From Crossiella sp. S99.2 (lineage in GTDB: Bacteria; Actinomycetota; Actinomycetes; Mycobacteriales; Pseudonocardiaceae): a stretch of 64,000 nt of DNA. The position numbers were made by a program, and so were the translations under genes. The stretch spans positions 183,122-247,121 of the forward strand of contig NZ_JALMDK010000015.1 in the NCBI RefSeq assembly GCF_023094165.1, read 5' to 3'. How positions within the stretch are numbered: the stretch's first letter is position 1; each line of letters begins with the position of its first letter. The notes beneath the pieces were generated by a model that was not told where the DNA came from, made no database searches, and saw only the letters and a program-made list of their open reading frames with translations. Shown here piece after piece: positions 32,227-40,846 of the stretch.

Positions 32227-34047
32227 GTGGGATCCTCACGACCCTTGCGCGCGGCGGTGGTGCTGTGTGCCACCGCGGCGGTGACCCTGACCAGCGCTCC
32301 GGCCGCGGGCGCGGTCGAGGCTGGTCAGAGCGGTAAGAGGCCAACCCAGACCGGCTACGGCGGTGCGGTGTCCACGGTCGACGAGGACGCCACCAAGGCC
32401 GGTATCGAGGTGCTGCGCCGGGGTGGCAACGCGGTGGACGCGGCGGTGGCCGCGGCTGCGGCGCTGGGCGTGACCGAACCGTTCTCCGCCGGGGTCGGCG
32501 GCGGCGGGTTCTTCGTCTACTACGAGGCGCGCACCGGCAAGGTGCACACCATCGACGGGCGGGAGACCGCGCCCAAGCGGATGAAGCAGGACTCCTTCGT
32601 CGAGGACGGCAAGGCCATCCCGTTCGACGAGGCGATGACCTCCGGACTGTCCGTCGGCGTGCCCGGCACCCCGCTGACCTGGCAGCGCGCCCTGGACAAG
32701 TGGGGCCGCAAGGATCTGGCCGAGAACCTGCGCCCGGCGATCAGGCTGGCCCGCGACGGGTTCACCGTGGACAAGGAGTACCGCGACCACACCTGGCAGA
32801 ACGAGGCCCGCTTCCGGGCCATCGCGCCCACCGCCAAGCTCTTCCTGCCCGGCGGCAAGCTGCCCGAGGTGGGCAGCACCTTCCGCAACCCCGACCTGGC
32901 CAAGACCTACCAGGGCCTGGCCGAGCGCGGGCTGGACTGGCTCTACCGCGGTGAGCTGGGGCGCGAGGTCGTGCACACGGTGAACCAGCCGCCGGTGGCC
33001 GCGGGCGCCACGATCAAGGTGCGGCCCGGTCTGATGGAGACCGGCGACCTGGCCGCCTACCGGACGGTGGACCGCGCGCCGACGAAGATCGGCTACCGCG
33101 GGCTGGACGTGTACAGCATGGCCCCGCCGTCCTCCGGCGGGTCCACGGTCGGCGAGGCGCTCAACATCATGGAGCGATTCCCGTTGTCCCGCAAGGACGT
33201 CAACGGGGCCACCCACACCTACCTGGAGGCCAGTCGGCTGGCCTACGCGGACCGGAACAAGTGGATCGGGGATCCGTCCTTTGTGGACGTTCCGCTGAAG
33301 CAGCTGCTGTCGGACGGGTTCGCCAAGGACCGGGCCTGCCTGATCGACCCGAAGAAGGCCATGCCGCACCCCGCCCCGGCCGGCGACCCGCTCAAGCCCG
33401 GCGGTTGCAAGACCACCGCCCCCGGCCCCGACCGCTACGAGGGCACCTCCACCACCCACCTGAGCACCGCGGACGCCTGGGGCAACGTGGTGGCCTACAC
33501 GCTGACCATCGAGCAGACCGGCGGCAGCGCGCTCACCGTGCCGCACCGCGGTTTCCTGCTCAACAACGAGCTGACCGACTTCGACTTCGCGCCGCCTGCC
33601 GCCGGTCAGCCGTGGCCGGCCAACGCGCCCGAGGGCGGCAAGCGCCCCCGCAGCAGCATGTCGCCCACCATCGTGCTCAAGGACGGCAAGCCGTTGCTGG
33701 CCCTGGGTTCCCCCGGCGGCTCGACCATCATCACCACCGTCCTGCAGACCCTGTTCAACCGGATCGACCTGGGCATGTCCCTGCCCCAGGCCGTGGCCGC
33801 ACCCAGGCTGTCCCAGCGCAACCGGGCCAAGACCGAGGCCGAACCCGCCTTCTTCAACTCGCCCAAACGAGCCGAGCTGGAGGCCTACGGCCAGCAGTTC
33901 GAGCTGCCCTCGACCACCTTCACCCCCAACCCGGAAATCGGCACCGTGGCCGCGCTGGAGTTCCTGGGCCGCGGCAAGATCCAGGCGGTGGCCGAGCCCG
34001 TCCGCCGCGGCGGCGGCAGCGCGAAGGTCCTCTTCCCCACCCGCTGA
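32227..34047 (+). CDS. ggt: gamma-glutamyltransferase, secreted
   Basis: This 606-aa Ntn-hydrolase precursor has a Sec signal (about 1-29, AAGAVEA). The large-subunit motifs are GGNAVDAAVAAAAALGVTEP and the GGGGFF loop with the DGRETAP arginine. The autocatalytic cleavage site is at Thr409 in GTSTTHLSTAD, the nucleophile of the small subunit. The oxyanion GSPGGSTI also follows. The enzyme cleaves gamma-glutamyl bonds of glutathione-like compounds outside the membrane. It starts at GTG 32227, 36 bp after the DUF2156 gene, so it may be partly cotranscribed. It is followed by a 22-nt-period repeat element. Confidence 0.95.
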   Translation: MGSSRPLRAAVVLCATAAVTLTSAPAAGAVEAGQSGKRPTQTGYGGAVSTVDEDATKAGIEVLRRGGNAVDAAVAAAAALGVTEPFSAGVGGGGFFVYYEARTGKVHTIDGRETAPKRMKQDSFVEDGKAIPFDEAMTSGLSVGVPGTPLTWQRALDKWGRKDLAENLRPAIRLARDGFTVDKEYRDHTWQNEARFRAIAPTAKLFLPGGKLPEVGSTFRNPDLAKTYQGLAERGLDWLYRGELGREVVHTVNQPPVAAGATIKVRPGLMETGDLAAYRTVDRAPTKIGYRGLDVYSMAPPSSGGSTVGEALNIMERFPLSRKDVNGATHTYLEASRLAYADRNKWIGDPSFVDVPLKQLLSDGFAKDRACLIDPKKAMPHPAPAGDPLKPGGCKTTAPGPDRYEGTSTTHLSTADAWGNVVAYTLTIEQTGGSALTVPHRGFLLNNELTDFDFAPPAAGQPWPANAPEGGKRPRSSMSPTIVLKDGKPLLALGSPGGSTIITTVLQTLFNRIDLGMSLPQAVAAPRLSQRNRAKTEAEPAFFNSPKRAELEAYGQQFELPSTTFTPNPEIGTVAALEFLGRGKIQAVAEPVRRGGGSAKVLFPTR

Positions 34048-34055
34048 CCGTCGAC

Positions 34056-34108
34056 TTGGGCCAACTCGTACGTCGAGTTGGCCCAAGTCGGCGTACCAGT
34101 TGGGCCAA
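34056..34108 (+). repeat. 22-nt-period intergenic repeat, locus 2
   Basis: TTGGGCCAA at 34056, TTGGCCCAA at 34078 and TTGGGCCAA at 34100 are centred exactly 22 bp apart. GTAC blocks sit at 34068 and 34093 between them. It lies between ggt and the next plus-strand gene. Confidence 0.9.
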
Positions 34109-34131
34109 CTCGATGGTTAGGGTTGGGGGTC

Positions 34132-34731
34132 ATGGGGTTTTTTGACGATGAGCCGGATGTTGCTCCCGTGGCCGAACCAGAGCCGCCGCGGGCCGCTCGG
34201 CCGGTGTGGCTGGGGCCACCGGAGGATGTGCCTGGGGTGCTGGTGCCGCTGGAAGCCGTGGTGACCAGGACGGACAACGCGGTGGTGCTTGTTGTCGGCG
34301 CGCGGGCCTATCCCAACGGCTGCCAGGTGGAGGCCAGGGTGGCCGCCCGGCGTGCGGGGCTGGCCGAGGATGCCTGGTGGGAGCTGCACGACGGGCTCTT
34401 CGGTGCGCACCGGCGGCGCTGGAAGCGGGATCCCACAACCGAATCAGCCCCGCACTTCAGTATCCGGCTGGCCGACGGGACCGAGGTCGCCGCGGTCGGG
34501 TCGGCGCCGGAGGAGCAGCCCGCCGCAGCGCTGCTGGTGTGCAGCCCGGACGGTGGCACCGCGGACAGCGGGCGGGTGGACTCGCACTTCCAGCTGTGGC
34601 TGCACCCGTTGCCGGACACCGAGTTCGAGCTGCGGATCGAGTGGGCCAGCGCCGGGATCAACACCACCGCCAAGATTGACGGGGCGGCGATCGCCGCGGC
34701 GGCGCGCCGGGCCGAGCCCTACTGGTCCTGA
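34132..34731 (+). CDS. conserved actinobacterial hypothetical protein
   Basis: This 199-aa soluble protein is predicted to be mostly beta: VLVPLEAVVTRTDNAVVLVVGARAYPNGCQVEARVAARRAG, an Arg-rich turn, FSIRLADGTEVAAVGS, and FQLWLHPLPDTEFELRIEWASAGI. A C-terminal helix (AAIAAAARRAEPYWS) ends it. It looks like a conserved family with a jelly-roll-like core, but I cannot name a function. The ATG at 34132 is chosen after the repeat element; the frame is open through the repeat to 34078. Its 3' end overlaps the convergent membrane-protein gene by 13 bp. Confidence 0.8.
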   Translation: MGFFDDEPDVAPVAEPEPPRAARPVWLGPPEDVPGVLVPLEAVVTRTDNAVVLVVGARAYPNGCQVEARVAARRAGLAEDAWWELHDGLFGAHRRRWKRDPTTESAPHFSIRLADGTEVAAVGSAPEEQPAAALLVCSPDGGTADSGRVDSHFQLWLHPLPDTEFELRIEWASAGINTTAKIDGAAIAAAARRAEPYWS

Positions 34732-35228
34732 AAGTCCTCCGGATGATCATCCGGCAGCACCCAGGCCAGCAGGGCCGTTGGCGCGGCCGCCAGTACCACG
34801 AAGGCGATCGCCAGCAGGATGCTCGCGTTGATGCCGAGATCCGGACTGCGCTGGTTGAGCAGCAGGTAGGCCAGTAGCGGGAGCAGGGTCAGCAGCCCGA
34901 ACTGGTAGCCGAGGAAGATCGCGCGGTCGCGCAGCTCGCGCTGGCGCTCGTCCAGGGAGGGCGAGAGGGTCTCGACGAGTGCCGCGGTCAGCACCCGGAG
35001 CAGGCCCCACACCGACAGCCAGCCCGCGTAGAGGGCGAGCCACAGCGGCAGGAACCACCCGGTGCCGCGCAGGTCCGTCAGCAGCACCACGACCAGGAAG
35101 ACCGGGAACAGCGACCAGGCCACGGCCAGCCGCCGCCGGTGCCGCCGGGTGCGCCAGCGGGGCAGCCTGCGGCTGAACTTCGCTGTCCGCCGCCGCTCGT
35201 ACTCCGTGTACCGCTCGCGCAGGCTCAT
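34719..35228 (-). CDS. membrane protein coupled to XRE regulator
   Basis: This 169-aa protein has a basic N-terminus (RERYTEYERRRTAKFSRRLPRWRTRRHRRR). Four predicted membrane helices follow (LAVAWSLFPVFLVVVLLTDL, WFLPLWLALYAGWLSVWGLL, YQFGLLTLLPLLAYLLL, INASILLAIAFVVLAAAPTALLAWVL). No family was recognised. Its ATG overlaps the TGA of the XRE gene (ATGA), so the two are coupled. In actinomycetes small XRE/membrane-protein pairs of this type are often divergent from ABC-2 exporters, as here, and may modulate them. Confidence 0.82.
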   Translation of the reverse strand: MSLRERYTEYERRRTAKFSRRLPRWRTRRHRRRLAVAWSLFPVFLVVVLLTDLRGTGWFLPLWLALYAGWLSVWGLLRVLTAALVETLSPSLDERQRELRDRAIFLGYQFGLLTLLPLLAYLLLNQRSPDLGINASILLAIAFVVLAAAPTALLAWVLPDDHPEDFQDQ

Positions 35229-35494
35229 CCCTGCCCTCCTCGATAGACCTGCTCGGACAGCGGGGTGAACGGCGCCCGGCTGAACACCGCCTCCACCGGC
35301 AGCCCGAAGACCTCGCAGATCCGGAAGGCCAGATCCAGGCTCGGGTAGTGATCTCCGCGTTCCAGCGCGCCGATGGTCTGCGGGTTGACCTCCACCGCCT
35401 CGGCCAGCGCGACCCTGGACAGGCCGCGTTCGGCGCGCAGCACCGGGAGCCGGTTGTAGATCGGCAGGTCCTTGCCCCGTCGCACTGGGCTCAC
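35225..35494 (-). CDS. small XRE-family regulator
   Basis: This protein of about 89 aa is a single HTH of the YozG/compact XRE type: NRLPVLRAERGLSRVALAEAVEVNPQTIGALERGDHYPSLDLAFRICEVFGLPVEAVFS. The start is uncertain: GTG 35494 is taken, while a GTG three codons later and TTG at 35536 are alternatives. It is divergent from the NatAB-like ABC transporter with only 71 bp between starts, and it overlaps the membrane-protein gene by 4 bp. It is the likely regulator of both directions. Confidence 0.85.
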   Translation of the reverse strand: MSPVRRGKDLPIYNRLPVLRAERGLSRVALAEAVEVNPQTIGALERGDHYPSLDLAFRICEVFGLPVEAVFSRAPFTPLSEQVYRGGQG

Positions 35495-35529
35495 CAGGTA
35501 AGTCTGGCACAACCGGCTGGTTGGACAAC

Positions 35530-35555
35530 TTGACAAGCTGTTGGGTTTTTACAAC
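35530..35555 (+). promoter_or_regulatory. candidate promoter of ABC transporter
   Basis: TTGACA at 35530-35535 and TACAAC at 35550-35555 precede the ATPase start at 35566. The 14-bp spacer is short for a housekeeping promoter, which could mean activator dependence. The start site would fall within a few bases of the ATG (near-leaderless). Confidence 0.35.
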
Positions 35556-35565
35556 ACTTCGCCGC

Positions 35566-36498
35566 ATGAACACATCAGCAACGGTGGGGGCGGGCGCTGG
35601 CCTGGAGGTGGACCGGCTCGGCAAGCGTTACGGGGACCTGCGCGCGCTGGACGGGATGAGCTTCCTGGTGCGGCCCGGTGAGCTGTTCGGCTTCGTCGGC
35701 GGCAACGGCGCGGGCAAGACCACGACCATGCGGATCGTGCTGGGCGTGCTGGCCGCCGACTCGGGCGAGGTGCGCTGGGACGGGGCGCCGCTGGACTTCG
35801 CCGGGCGCCGCCGGATCGGCTACATGCCGGAGGAACGTGGGCTCTACCCGAAGATGAAGGTCGGCGAGCAGCTCACCTACCTGGCCCGGCTGCACGGGTT
35901 CAGTCCGAAGGCCGCCCGGCGGGAGGCCGAGGACTGGCTGGAGCGGCTGGGCGTGGCGCAGCGCCGGGACGATGAGGTGCAGAAGCTCAGCCTGGGCAAC
36001 CAGCAGCGGGTGCAGCTGGCCGCGGCGCTGGTCTACCGGCCGATGCTGCTGGTGCTGGACGAGCCGTTCTCCGGGCTGGACCCGGTGGCGGTGGACGTGC
36101 TCAGCGAGGTGCTGCGCGAGCAGTGCGCCCAGGGCGTGCCGGTGCTGTTCTCCAGCCACCAGCTCGACCTGGTCGAGCGGCTGTGCGACCGGGTGGGCAT
36201 CGTGCGGCAGGGCCGGATGGTGGCCTGCGGCACCGTCTCCGAGCTACAGCGGGCCGGTTCGGCCCGGCTGGTGGTGGACGCGCCTTCGGCTGCTCCCGGT
36301 TGGGCGGAACGCATTCCCGGCGTCCGCATCGTGTCCACAGTGGACGGTCAGACCGTGCTGGAACTGGCCGAGGGCGTGGACGACCAGGTGGTGCTGGCGG
36401 CGGCCCTGCGCACCGGGCCGGTGCGTGGCTTCGGCCGGCACCAGCCGAGTCTGACCGAGACCTACCGGCACATCGTCACCGAGGAGGCGAGCGCGTGA
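35566..36498 (+). CDS. ABC transporter ATPase (NatA-like)
   Basis: This 310-aa ATPase has Walker A GGNGAGKTT (45-53), signature LSLGNQQRVQL, Walker B LLVLDEPFSGLDP, and the H-loop SSHQLDLVERL. A C-terminal DUF4162-like extension follows (RLVVDAPSAAPGWAERIPGVRI). This C-terminal form is typical of ABC-2 exporters of the NatA/EcsA type. The start is ATG 35566. It is coupled to the permease gene by a 4-bp GTGA overlap. Proposed role: export of sodium, drugs or peptides with the NatB-like partner. Confidence 0.95.
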   Translation: MNTSATVGAGAGLEVDRLGKRYGDLRALDGMSFLVRPGELFGFVGGNGAGKTTTMRIVLGVLAADSGEVRWDGAPLDFAGRRRIGYMPEERGLYPKMKVGEQLTYLARLHGFSPKAARREAEDWLERLGVAQRRDDEVQKLSLGNQQRVQLAAALVYRPMLLVLDEPFSGLDPVAVDVLSEVLREQCAQGVPVLFSSHQLDLVERLCDRVGIVRQGRMVACGTVSELQRAGSARLVVDAPSAAPGWAERIPGVRIVSTVDGQTVLELAEGVDDQVVLAAALRTGPVRGFGRHQPSLTETYRHIVTEEASA

Positions 36499-37643
36499 AC
36501 ACCCAGCTCGGACCGGCCCGCGGCGCCTGGCTGGTGGCCAGTCGCGAGATCGCCACCCGGATGCGCGGCAAGTCCTTCGTGCTCGGCACCCTGCTGATGC
36601 TGGCCATTGTCGGCGGCCTGGTCGGCTTCGCCACGCTCAACGGCGGGACCGAACGCACCGCCGCGGTCACCGCGCGCAGCGCCCCGGTCGGCGAGGCGTT
36701 GCGGGCGCAGTTCACCGCCAGTGGCGACCAGCTGGAGCTGCGCACGGTGGCCGATGCCGCCGAGGGTGAGCGTCTGGTTCGCGCGGGCGAGGTGACCGTG
36801 TTCCTGGACGCCGGTCCGGGCGTGCGCGCGGTGGTGGACAACGACACCGACGGCGAGCTGCGCGCGGCGCTGGACGTGCTCGCGGTCAAATCGGTGCTGG
36901 ATCAGGCGGGCCGGGCGCCGGAACCGGCCCAGGTGCGGGCGCTGACCCCGGCCGATCCGGATCGCGGATCCCGGCTGGCGCTGGCCTTCGCCACCGCGAT
37001 GCTGCTGTACTTCGCCCTGCTCGGCTACGGGATCACGGTGGCCCAGGGCGTGGTGGAGGAGAAGAGCAGCCGGGTGGTCGAGCTGCTGCTGGCCGCGGTC
37101 CGGCCGTGGCAGCTGCTGGCGGGCAAGGTGATCGGCATCGGCCTGGTCGGTCTGGCCCAGCTCGCGCTGGTCACCGGGGTCGGCCTGGCCGCGGCCACCG
37201 CCACCGGGTCGGTGACGCTGCCCGGCGGCACGGTGGGCACGATCACCGCGCTGATCGGCTGGTACCTGCTCGGGTTCACCCTCTACGCCACGCTGTTCGC
37301 CGCCACCGGCGCGTTGGTCTCCCGTCAGGAGGACATGCAGTCGGTGATCATGCCGGTGATGATGCTGATCGTCATCCCGATGGCGGGCGGGCTGCCGCTG
37401 CTGCTGCGCAACCCGAACGACCAGCTGGTGGAGTGGGTGTCGCTGCTGCCGCCGTTCGCGCCGATGCTGATGCCGATCCGCGCGGCCCTGGGCGCGGCCC
37501 CGCTGTGGCAGCAGTTGCTGGCGGCCGGGCTGATGCTGCCGGCGATCGCTCTGCTGCTGTGGCTGGGCGGCCGGGTCTACGCGAACACCGTGCTGCGCGT
37601 GGGGGCGCGCACGAAACTCACCGAGGCGTTGAGCCGTAAGTGA
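36495..37643 (+). CDS. ABC-2 type permease (NatB-like)
   Basis: This 382-aa permease has the NatB/ABC2_membrane_3 layout. The first helix is at about 28-46 (VLGTLLMLAIVGGLVGFATL), with a large extracytoplasmic loop to about 155. Five more helices lie in the C-terminal half, including the signature VEEKSSRVVELLLAAVRPWQLLAGKVIG. It starts at GTG 36495, overlapping the ATPase stop. It ends just before a strong terminator hairpin. It forms an export system with the ATPase; substrate unknown. Confidence 0.95.
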   Translation: MNTQLGPARGAWLVASREIATRMRGKSFVLGTLLMLAIVGGLVGFATLNGGTERTAAVTARSAPVGEALRAQFTASGDQLELRTVADAAEGERLVRAGEVTVFLDAGPGVRAVVDNDTDGELRAALDVLAVKSVLDQAGRAPEPAQVRALTPADPDRGSRLALAFATAMLLYFALLGYGITVAQGVVEEKSSRVVELLLAAVRPWQLLAGKVIGIGLVGLAQLALVTGVGLAAATATGSVTLPGGTVGTITALIGWYLLGFTLYATLFAATGALVSRQEDMQSVIMPVMMLIVIPMAGGLPLLLRNPNDQLVEWVSLLPPFAPMLMPIRAALGAAPLWQQLLAAGLMLPAIALLLWLGGRVYANTVLRVGARTKLTEALSRK

Positions 37644-37647
37644 GTCC

Positions 37648-37679
37648 GGCGCCCCCGGCCCTGCGCGGCCGGGGGCGCC
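37648..37679. terminator. terminator hairpin
   Basis: GGCGCCCCCGGCC at 37648-37660 pairs exactly with GGCCGGGGGCGCC at 37667-37679 around CTGCGC. It separates the convergent permease and HD-protein genes. Confidence 0.85.
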
Positions 37680-37685
37680 GTCGGC

Positions 37686-38258
37686 TCAGCGTCCGCGCCA
37701 GGCCAGGGTGGACACGCTCAGCGCGGCCTCGGCCACCCGCCGGGCCGCCTCGGTGCGCAGCGACTTGCGTGAGGAGTCGATCCAGCCCTGCACCCCTCGG
37801 TAGCCGCTTTCCCGGTATTCCACGGCCTGGAACAGGCATTCCAGCTTGTCCGCGTCCTTGGCGCAGTGTGCCTCGGCGGTGCCCGCGGCCTCGTACTCGT
37901 TGACCACCTCCTGCACCGTCTTGCGCGCGGTGTCCGGCAGGGCGGCGGTCTGGTCCGCGGTGATCTGCTCGTTGGAGGCGGAGACCAGGTAGTCGCGGGC
38001 GGTGTGGGTGAGATCGCCGATCCTGGTCTCCTGGGAGTCGTGCCAGAGCGCGAGTAACGCCGCGCGGGCGGGGTCGGCGCCTTCCATGGCGGCGAGCATG
38101 GTGGCGAGCTGGGCGACCCGCAGGCTGTGCTCGGCGACCGATTCGGGGTCGCGAACGCCGATGTGCCACCAACCAGCCCGGCGGGTGCGCTTGAGCACCC
38201 CCAACTCGAAGGCGAACTCGGCGACCGCGGACGCGTCCCGGTCGTGCTTGTCGTTCAC
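37686..38258 (-). CDS. HD-domain nucleotidase-like protein (YfbR type)
   Basis: This 190-aa metal-dependent HD phosphohydrolase has the metal residues visible as His44 (AEHSLRV), His73-Asp74 (LWHDSQE), and Asp135/137 in CAKDADKLE. A TRIGDL segment and YRGVQGWID lie near the C-terminus. The pattern is that of YfbR-like 5'-deoxynucleotidases. It starts at GTG 38258 behind GAGAGAGG. It lies 50 bp downstream of an XRE-type regulator on the same strand, a conserved neighbourhood in actinomycetes. It may act in nucleotide-pool control tied to the regulator. Confidence 0.9.
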   Translation of the reverse strand: MNDKHDRDASAVAEFAFELGVLKRTRRAGWWHIGVRDPESVAEHSLRVAQLATMLAAMEGADPARAALLALWHDSQETRIGDLTHTARDYLVSASNEQITADQTAALPDTARKTVQEVVNEYEAAGTAEAHCAKDADKLECLFQAVEYRESGYRGVQGWIDSSRKSLRTEAARRVAEAALSVSTLAWRGR

Positions 38259-38308
38259 TGGCTGACCTCTCTCCTCGGCAGTCACGTGCCTTGGCCGGAC
38301 CGGCTGAC

Positions 38309-39436
38309 TCAGCGAGCAGCCAGCCGGATGGCGTAGTCCAGTCCGGTCAGTTCGCGATGGGCCTGCTTGGCCAGCTCGGCGTCCTCGCTCATCCCGTCCA
38401 CCCGTTCCCTGGCCAGCCTGCGCAGGCCGGGGCTGCCATTGAGCAGCGCCGGGCGGGCCAGCACCAGGGACCAGAGGCTGTGGATGTTCAGTTCGGCGTG
38501 GTCGCTGCCGGGTTGCAGGCGGACGAGGAGGTGGCGCAGCAGGTCGTCGCCGGTCCAGGACCGCACACCCAGTTCGGTCATGAAGCCGTCGTCGGTCTGC
38601 ACATCGTCGACCTCGCCAACCCAGTACGCCCAGTAGTTGAGGTTGGCGATTTCCTGCGCCTCGTTGGTCAGCGCGGTGCGCACGAAGGCGCGCAACGGGT
38701 CCCGGTCGCCGTAGCGGCTCAGTGCGATGGCCGAGGAGCGCACCTCCACCCAGGACGGCACGTGGTCGGTGCGGCCGGCGCTGCGCAGCGCCCGGCGTTG
38801 TTCGGTGCCCAGCCACGCCGCGGTGGCCCCGCGGTCGTCGAAGCCGAGCAGGTAGACGGCCTGGCGGCGGAGCAGGGCGTCCTCCTGTGCGGACCCGGCG
38901 TCCGCGGTGACCAGCAGGTGGTCGAAGAACCGGTTGGTCTCGGTGGAGCCCAGGGCGGGGCGGTCCGGCACCGGGCCGCGCCGATGGTGGCTCTGCCGGT
39001 CCAGGTTGCGCAGGTTGGGCGGGGTGAGGCCGGTGAACGGCCAGGTGATCATGTTGGTCAGGTTGCGCCGGTGCACGCACTGGGCCAGCGGGTGATCCAG
39101 GACCCTGGCCGGGCGGTCCCCGGCCTCCACCGCGTGCCCGATCAGCAGATCCGCCTCCAGCGCGTCCTCCAGCGCGGCGAACACCTTGGGCGGCACGCCC
39201 AACCGGATGAGTTTGGCGCGCAAGCGAATCAGGTCGGCGGTGCGGATCGCGGTCAGCGGGCGGCGGCCGCTTTCCCATCCCTGCACCGTGGTCAGGTCAA
39301 CCCCGAGATGCTCGGCCAGCACCGATTGGCTCAACGGCACGGACTCCCTGGCCAGCTTCAGCACGTAGCCGGACACGATTCCGACACAGCGCGGAGAACG
39401 TTGACCCGTTCGCAGTCTTCCCGTTCGTCCGGCCAC
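38309..39436 (-). CDS. large XRE regulator, operon partner of HD protein
   Basis: This protein of about 375 aa has an N-terminal XRE HTH (GYVLKLARESVPLSQSVLAEHLGVDLTTVQGWESGRRPLTAI) and a long C-terminal all-helical region rich in Leu/Ala repeats (AQEDALLRRQAVYLLGFDD, ...ALTNEAQEIANLNYWAYWVGEVDD). This resembles TPR-like actinomycete XRE proteins with a TPR-type sensor. The start is uncertain: GTG 39436 follows GAGAGGGCG; GTG 39460 and GTG 39376 are alternatives. It is divergent from the small CGH/CxxC protein at 39665 and cotranscribed with the HD phosphohydrolase. Confidence 0.88.
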   Translation of the reverse strand: MAGRTGRLRTGQRSPRCVGIVSGYVLKLARESVPLSQSVLAEHLGVDLTTVQGWESGRRPLTAIRTADLIRLRAKLIRLGVPPKVFAALEDALEADLLIGHAVEAGDRPARVLDHPLAQCVHRRNLTNMITWPFTGLTPPNLRNLDRQSHHRRGPVPDRPALGSTETNRFFDHLLVTADAGSAQEDALLRRQAVYLLGFDDRGATAAWLGTEQRRALRSAGRTDHVPSWVEVRSSAIALSRYGDRDPLRAFVRTALTNEAQEIANLNYWAYWVGEVDDVQTDDGFMTELGVRSWTGDDLLRHLLVRLQPGSDHAELNIHSLWSLVLARPALLNGSPGLRRLARERVDGMSEDAELAKQAHRELTGLDYAIRLAAR

Positions 39437-39627
39437 GGTGCTCGCCCTCTCGCCACGCACCGACCGATGGCAGCCAACCCGTACTTCCGGTCAGTCCTCT
39501 TGTCGCGCCAGGTTCCCTAACGTTGTACGGACAGTGGTTGATCCACTGCCATGAGTAAGCAGGTTACCGGGGACAACCGCTCGGTCGGACCCCTCCGATC
39601 AGCCGGTTGTGTCGGAGGGGAGAAGTC

Positions 39628-39678
39628 GTGTGCCACTACTACGCACCGCGGGACGGTGGTGCGGATGGCGGCCAATGA
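39628..39678 (+). other. possible leader ORF with strong RBS
   Basis: GGAGGGG precedes GTG 39628, which opens a 16-codon frame (CHYYAPRDGGADGGQ after the start) ending at TGA 39678, overlapping the start of the small zinc protein in another frame. The ribosome site is the best in this region. It may be a translational leader for the gene at 39665, or the real start of a frame not resolved here. Confidence 0.35.
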
Positions 39679-39889
39679 CAATCTGGCCTGGTGGCGGAGC
39701 TGGCGAGACAAGCAGGTGCACGGTTTCCAGGTGGCCACGCTGCGCCCGGAGACCCCACCGGATGATCTCACCGCCTTGTGCGGACATGTGGCTCCGCTGG
39801 CAGTGATCGAACCGACCAGCTCCGGGATGCCATGCGTCCTGTGCGTGGCGCGGATCCCGATGCCGCACCAGCACGAGATCGAACGGTGA
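39665..39889 (+). CDS. small zinc-binding-like protein divergent from XRE regulator
   Basis: This 74-aa protein (MAANDNLAWWRSWRDKQVHGFQVATLR start) has LCGH and CVLC motifs 19 residues apart, suggesting one zinc site. No named family was recognised; similar small proteins sit next to XRE regulators in related actinomycetes. The start is uncertain: the frame is open to 39551 but the upstream part has no protein-like character. It ends just before a 17-bp terminator stem. Expression is possibly coupled to the short leader frame at 39628. Confidence 0.6.
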   Translation: MAANDNLAWWRSWRDKQVHGFQVATLRPETPPDDLTALCGHVAPLAVIEPTSSGMPCVLCVARIPMPHQHEIER

Positions 39890-39900
39890 CATCCCTCCCG

Positions 39901-39948
39901 GGCTTGTGTCCCCCGCCTCTCCCTGGTCGCGGGCGGGGGACACAAGCC
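39901..39948. terminator. long perfect terminator stem
   Basis: GGCTTGTGTCCCCCGCC at 39901-39917 is the exact reverse complement of 39932-39948, with a 14-nt loop. It serves the convergent small protein gene and the aldolase gene, whose stop is 4 bp away. Confidence 0.85.
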
Positions 39949-39951
39949 TGA

Positions 39952-40839
39952 TCACTCCCAGGTGGCCAGGATCCTGGTCACCTCAGCGCGTTCGGCCTCG
40001 GTGAGTTCGGCGATCGGCGGCCGCACGGCCCGCCCGCACAGGCCGAGCTGGGCCAGTGCTTCCTTGACCACGGACACGTTGTTCGCGCTGCCCAGCCGGG
40101 CCCGCGCGTCCTCCAGGGGTTTCACCTTGTGCCACAAGGACATCGCCCGTGCCCGGTCGCCGGAGTCCAGTGCGTCGAGCAGGCCGAGGGACAACTCGGG
40201 CGCGATGGTGGCCAGGCCCGAGGTGAAACCCTGTGCGCCGGCGGTGGCGAAGAACGGCGCCCAGCTCTCGGCCAGTCCGCACAACCAGGTCAGCCGGTCC
40301 TGGCCGATCACGGCCACCGCGTCGGCCAGTGCCAGCGGATCCGGCACCGCGTACTTGACCCCGATGAAGCTCGGGCATTCCTCGGCGAGTTGGGCCAGTG
40401 CCGCCGTGGTCACCTGCGGCGACCGGACGTAGGCGACCAGGCCCAGTTCCGGTGCTGCCGCGGCGATTCGCAGGTGGTAGTCCACCCAGCCGCGCACGGA
40501 CAGGAACGGGTGCACCGGCTGGTGCACCATGGCCGCGTGCGCCCCGGCCCGGTGCGCGCGCACCGCCATCTCCGCGGCCCGCGTGGCGTCGAATCCGATG
40601 CCCGGCAACACCAGGGCGTCCCCGGCGGCCTCGACGGTCAGGTCCAGCGATCTGTCCATTTCGGACGGTGTGAGCGAGTAGAACTCACTGGTGTTCCCGT
40701 TCGGCGTGACCACCGTGACGCCCGCGTCGACCACCCGCGCCACCAGTGCGCCGTAGGCTTTCTCGTCGATCCGGTCGCCGGCGTCGAACGGCGTGACCGT
40801 GATGACCACGACCGACCGCAGTGCCTGCCGAAGGTCCAT
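39952..40839 (-). CDS. dihydrodipicolinate synthase/KDG-aldolase family protein
   Basis: This 295-aa class I aldolase-fold enzyme of the DapA family has Schiff-base Lys162 (FIGVKYAVPD), VTPNGNTSEFYSLT (the GTTGE-type pyruvate loop in changed form), and Tyr137 in AYVRSP. The altered loop and its place directly after a sugar-acid dehydratase (7-bp gap, same strand) argue for a 2-keto-3-deoxy-acid aldolase or dehydratase rather than lysine biosynthesis. The start is ATG 40839. It is probably under the LacI-type operator before the dehydratase. Confidence 0.9.
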   Translation of the reverse strand: MDLRQALRSVVVITVTPFDAGDRIDEKAYGALVARVVDAGVTVVTPNGNTSEFYSLTPSEMDRSLDLTVEAAGDALVLPGIGFDATRAAEMAVRAHRAGAHAAMVHQPVHPFLSVRGWVDYHLRIAAAAPELGLVAYVRSPQVTTAALAQLAEECPSFIGVKYAVPDPLALADAVAVIGQDRLTWLCGLAESWAPFFATAGAQGFTSGLATIAPELSLGLLDALDSGDRARAMSLWHKVKPLEDARARLGSANNVSVVKEALAQLGLCGRAVRPPIAELTEAERAEVTRILATWE

Positions 40840-40846
40840 GCCTGTC

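Noticed and set aside
29775..32336. 853-codon plus-strand frame shifted within the DUF2156 gene
   Set aside because: Gly/Arg/Ala-rich shadow of the true frame without any domain.
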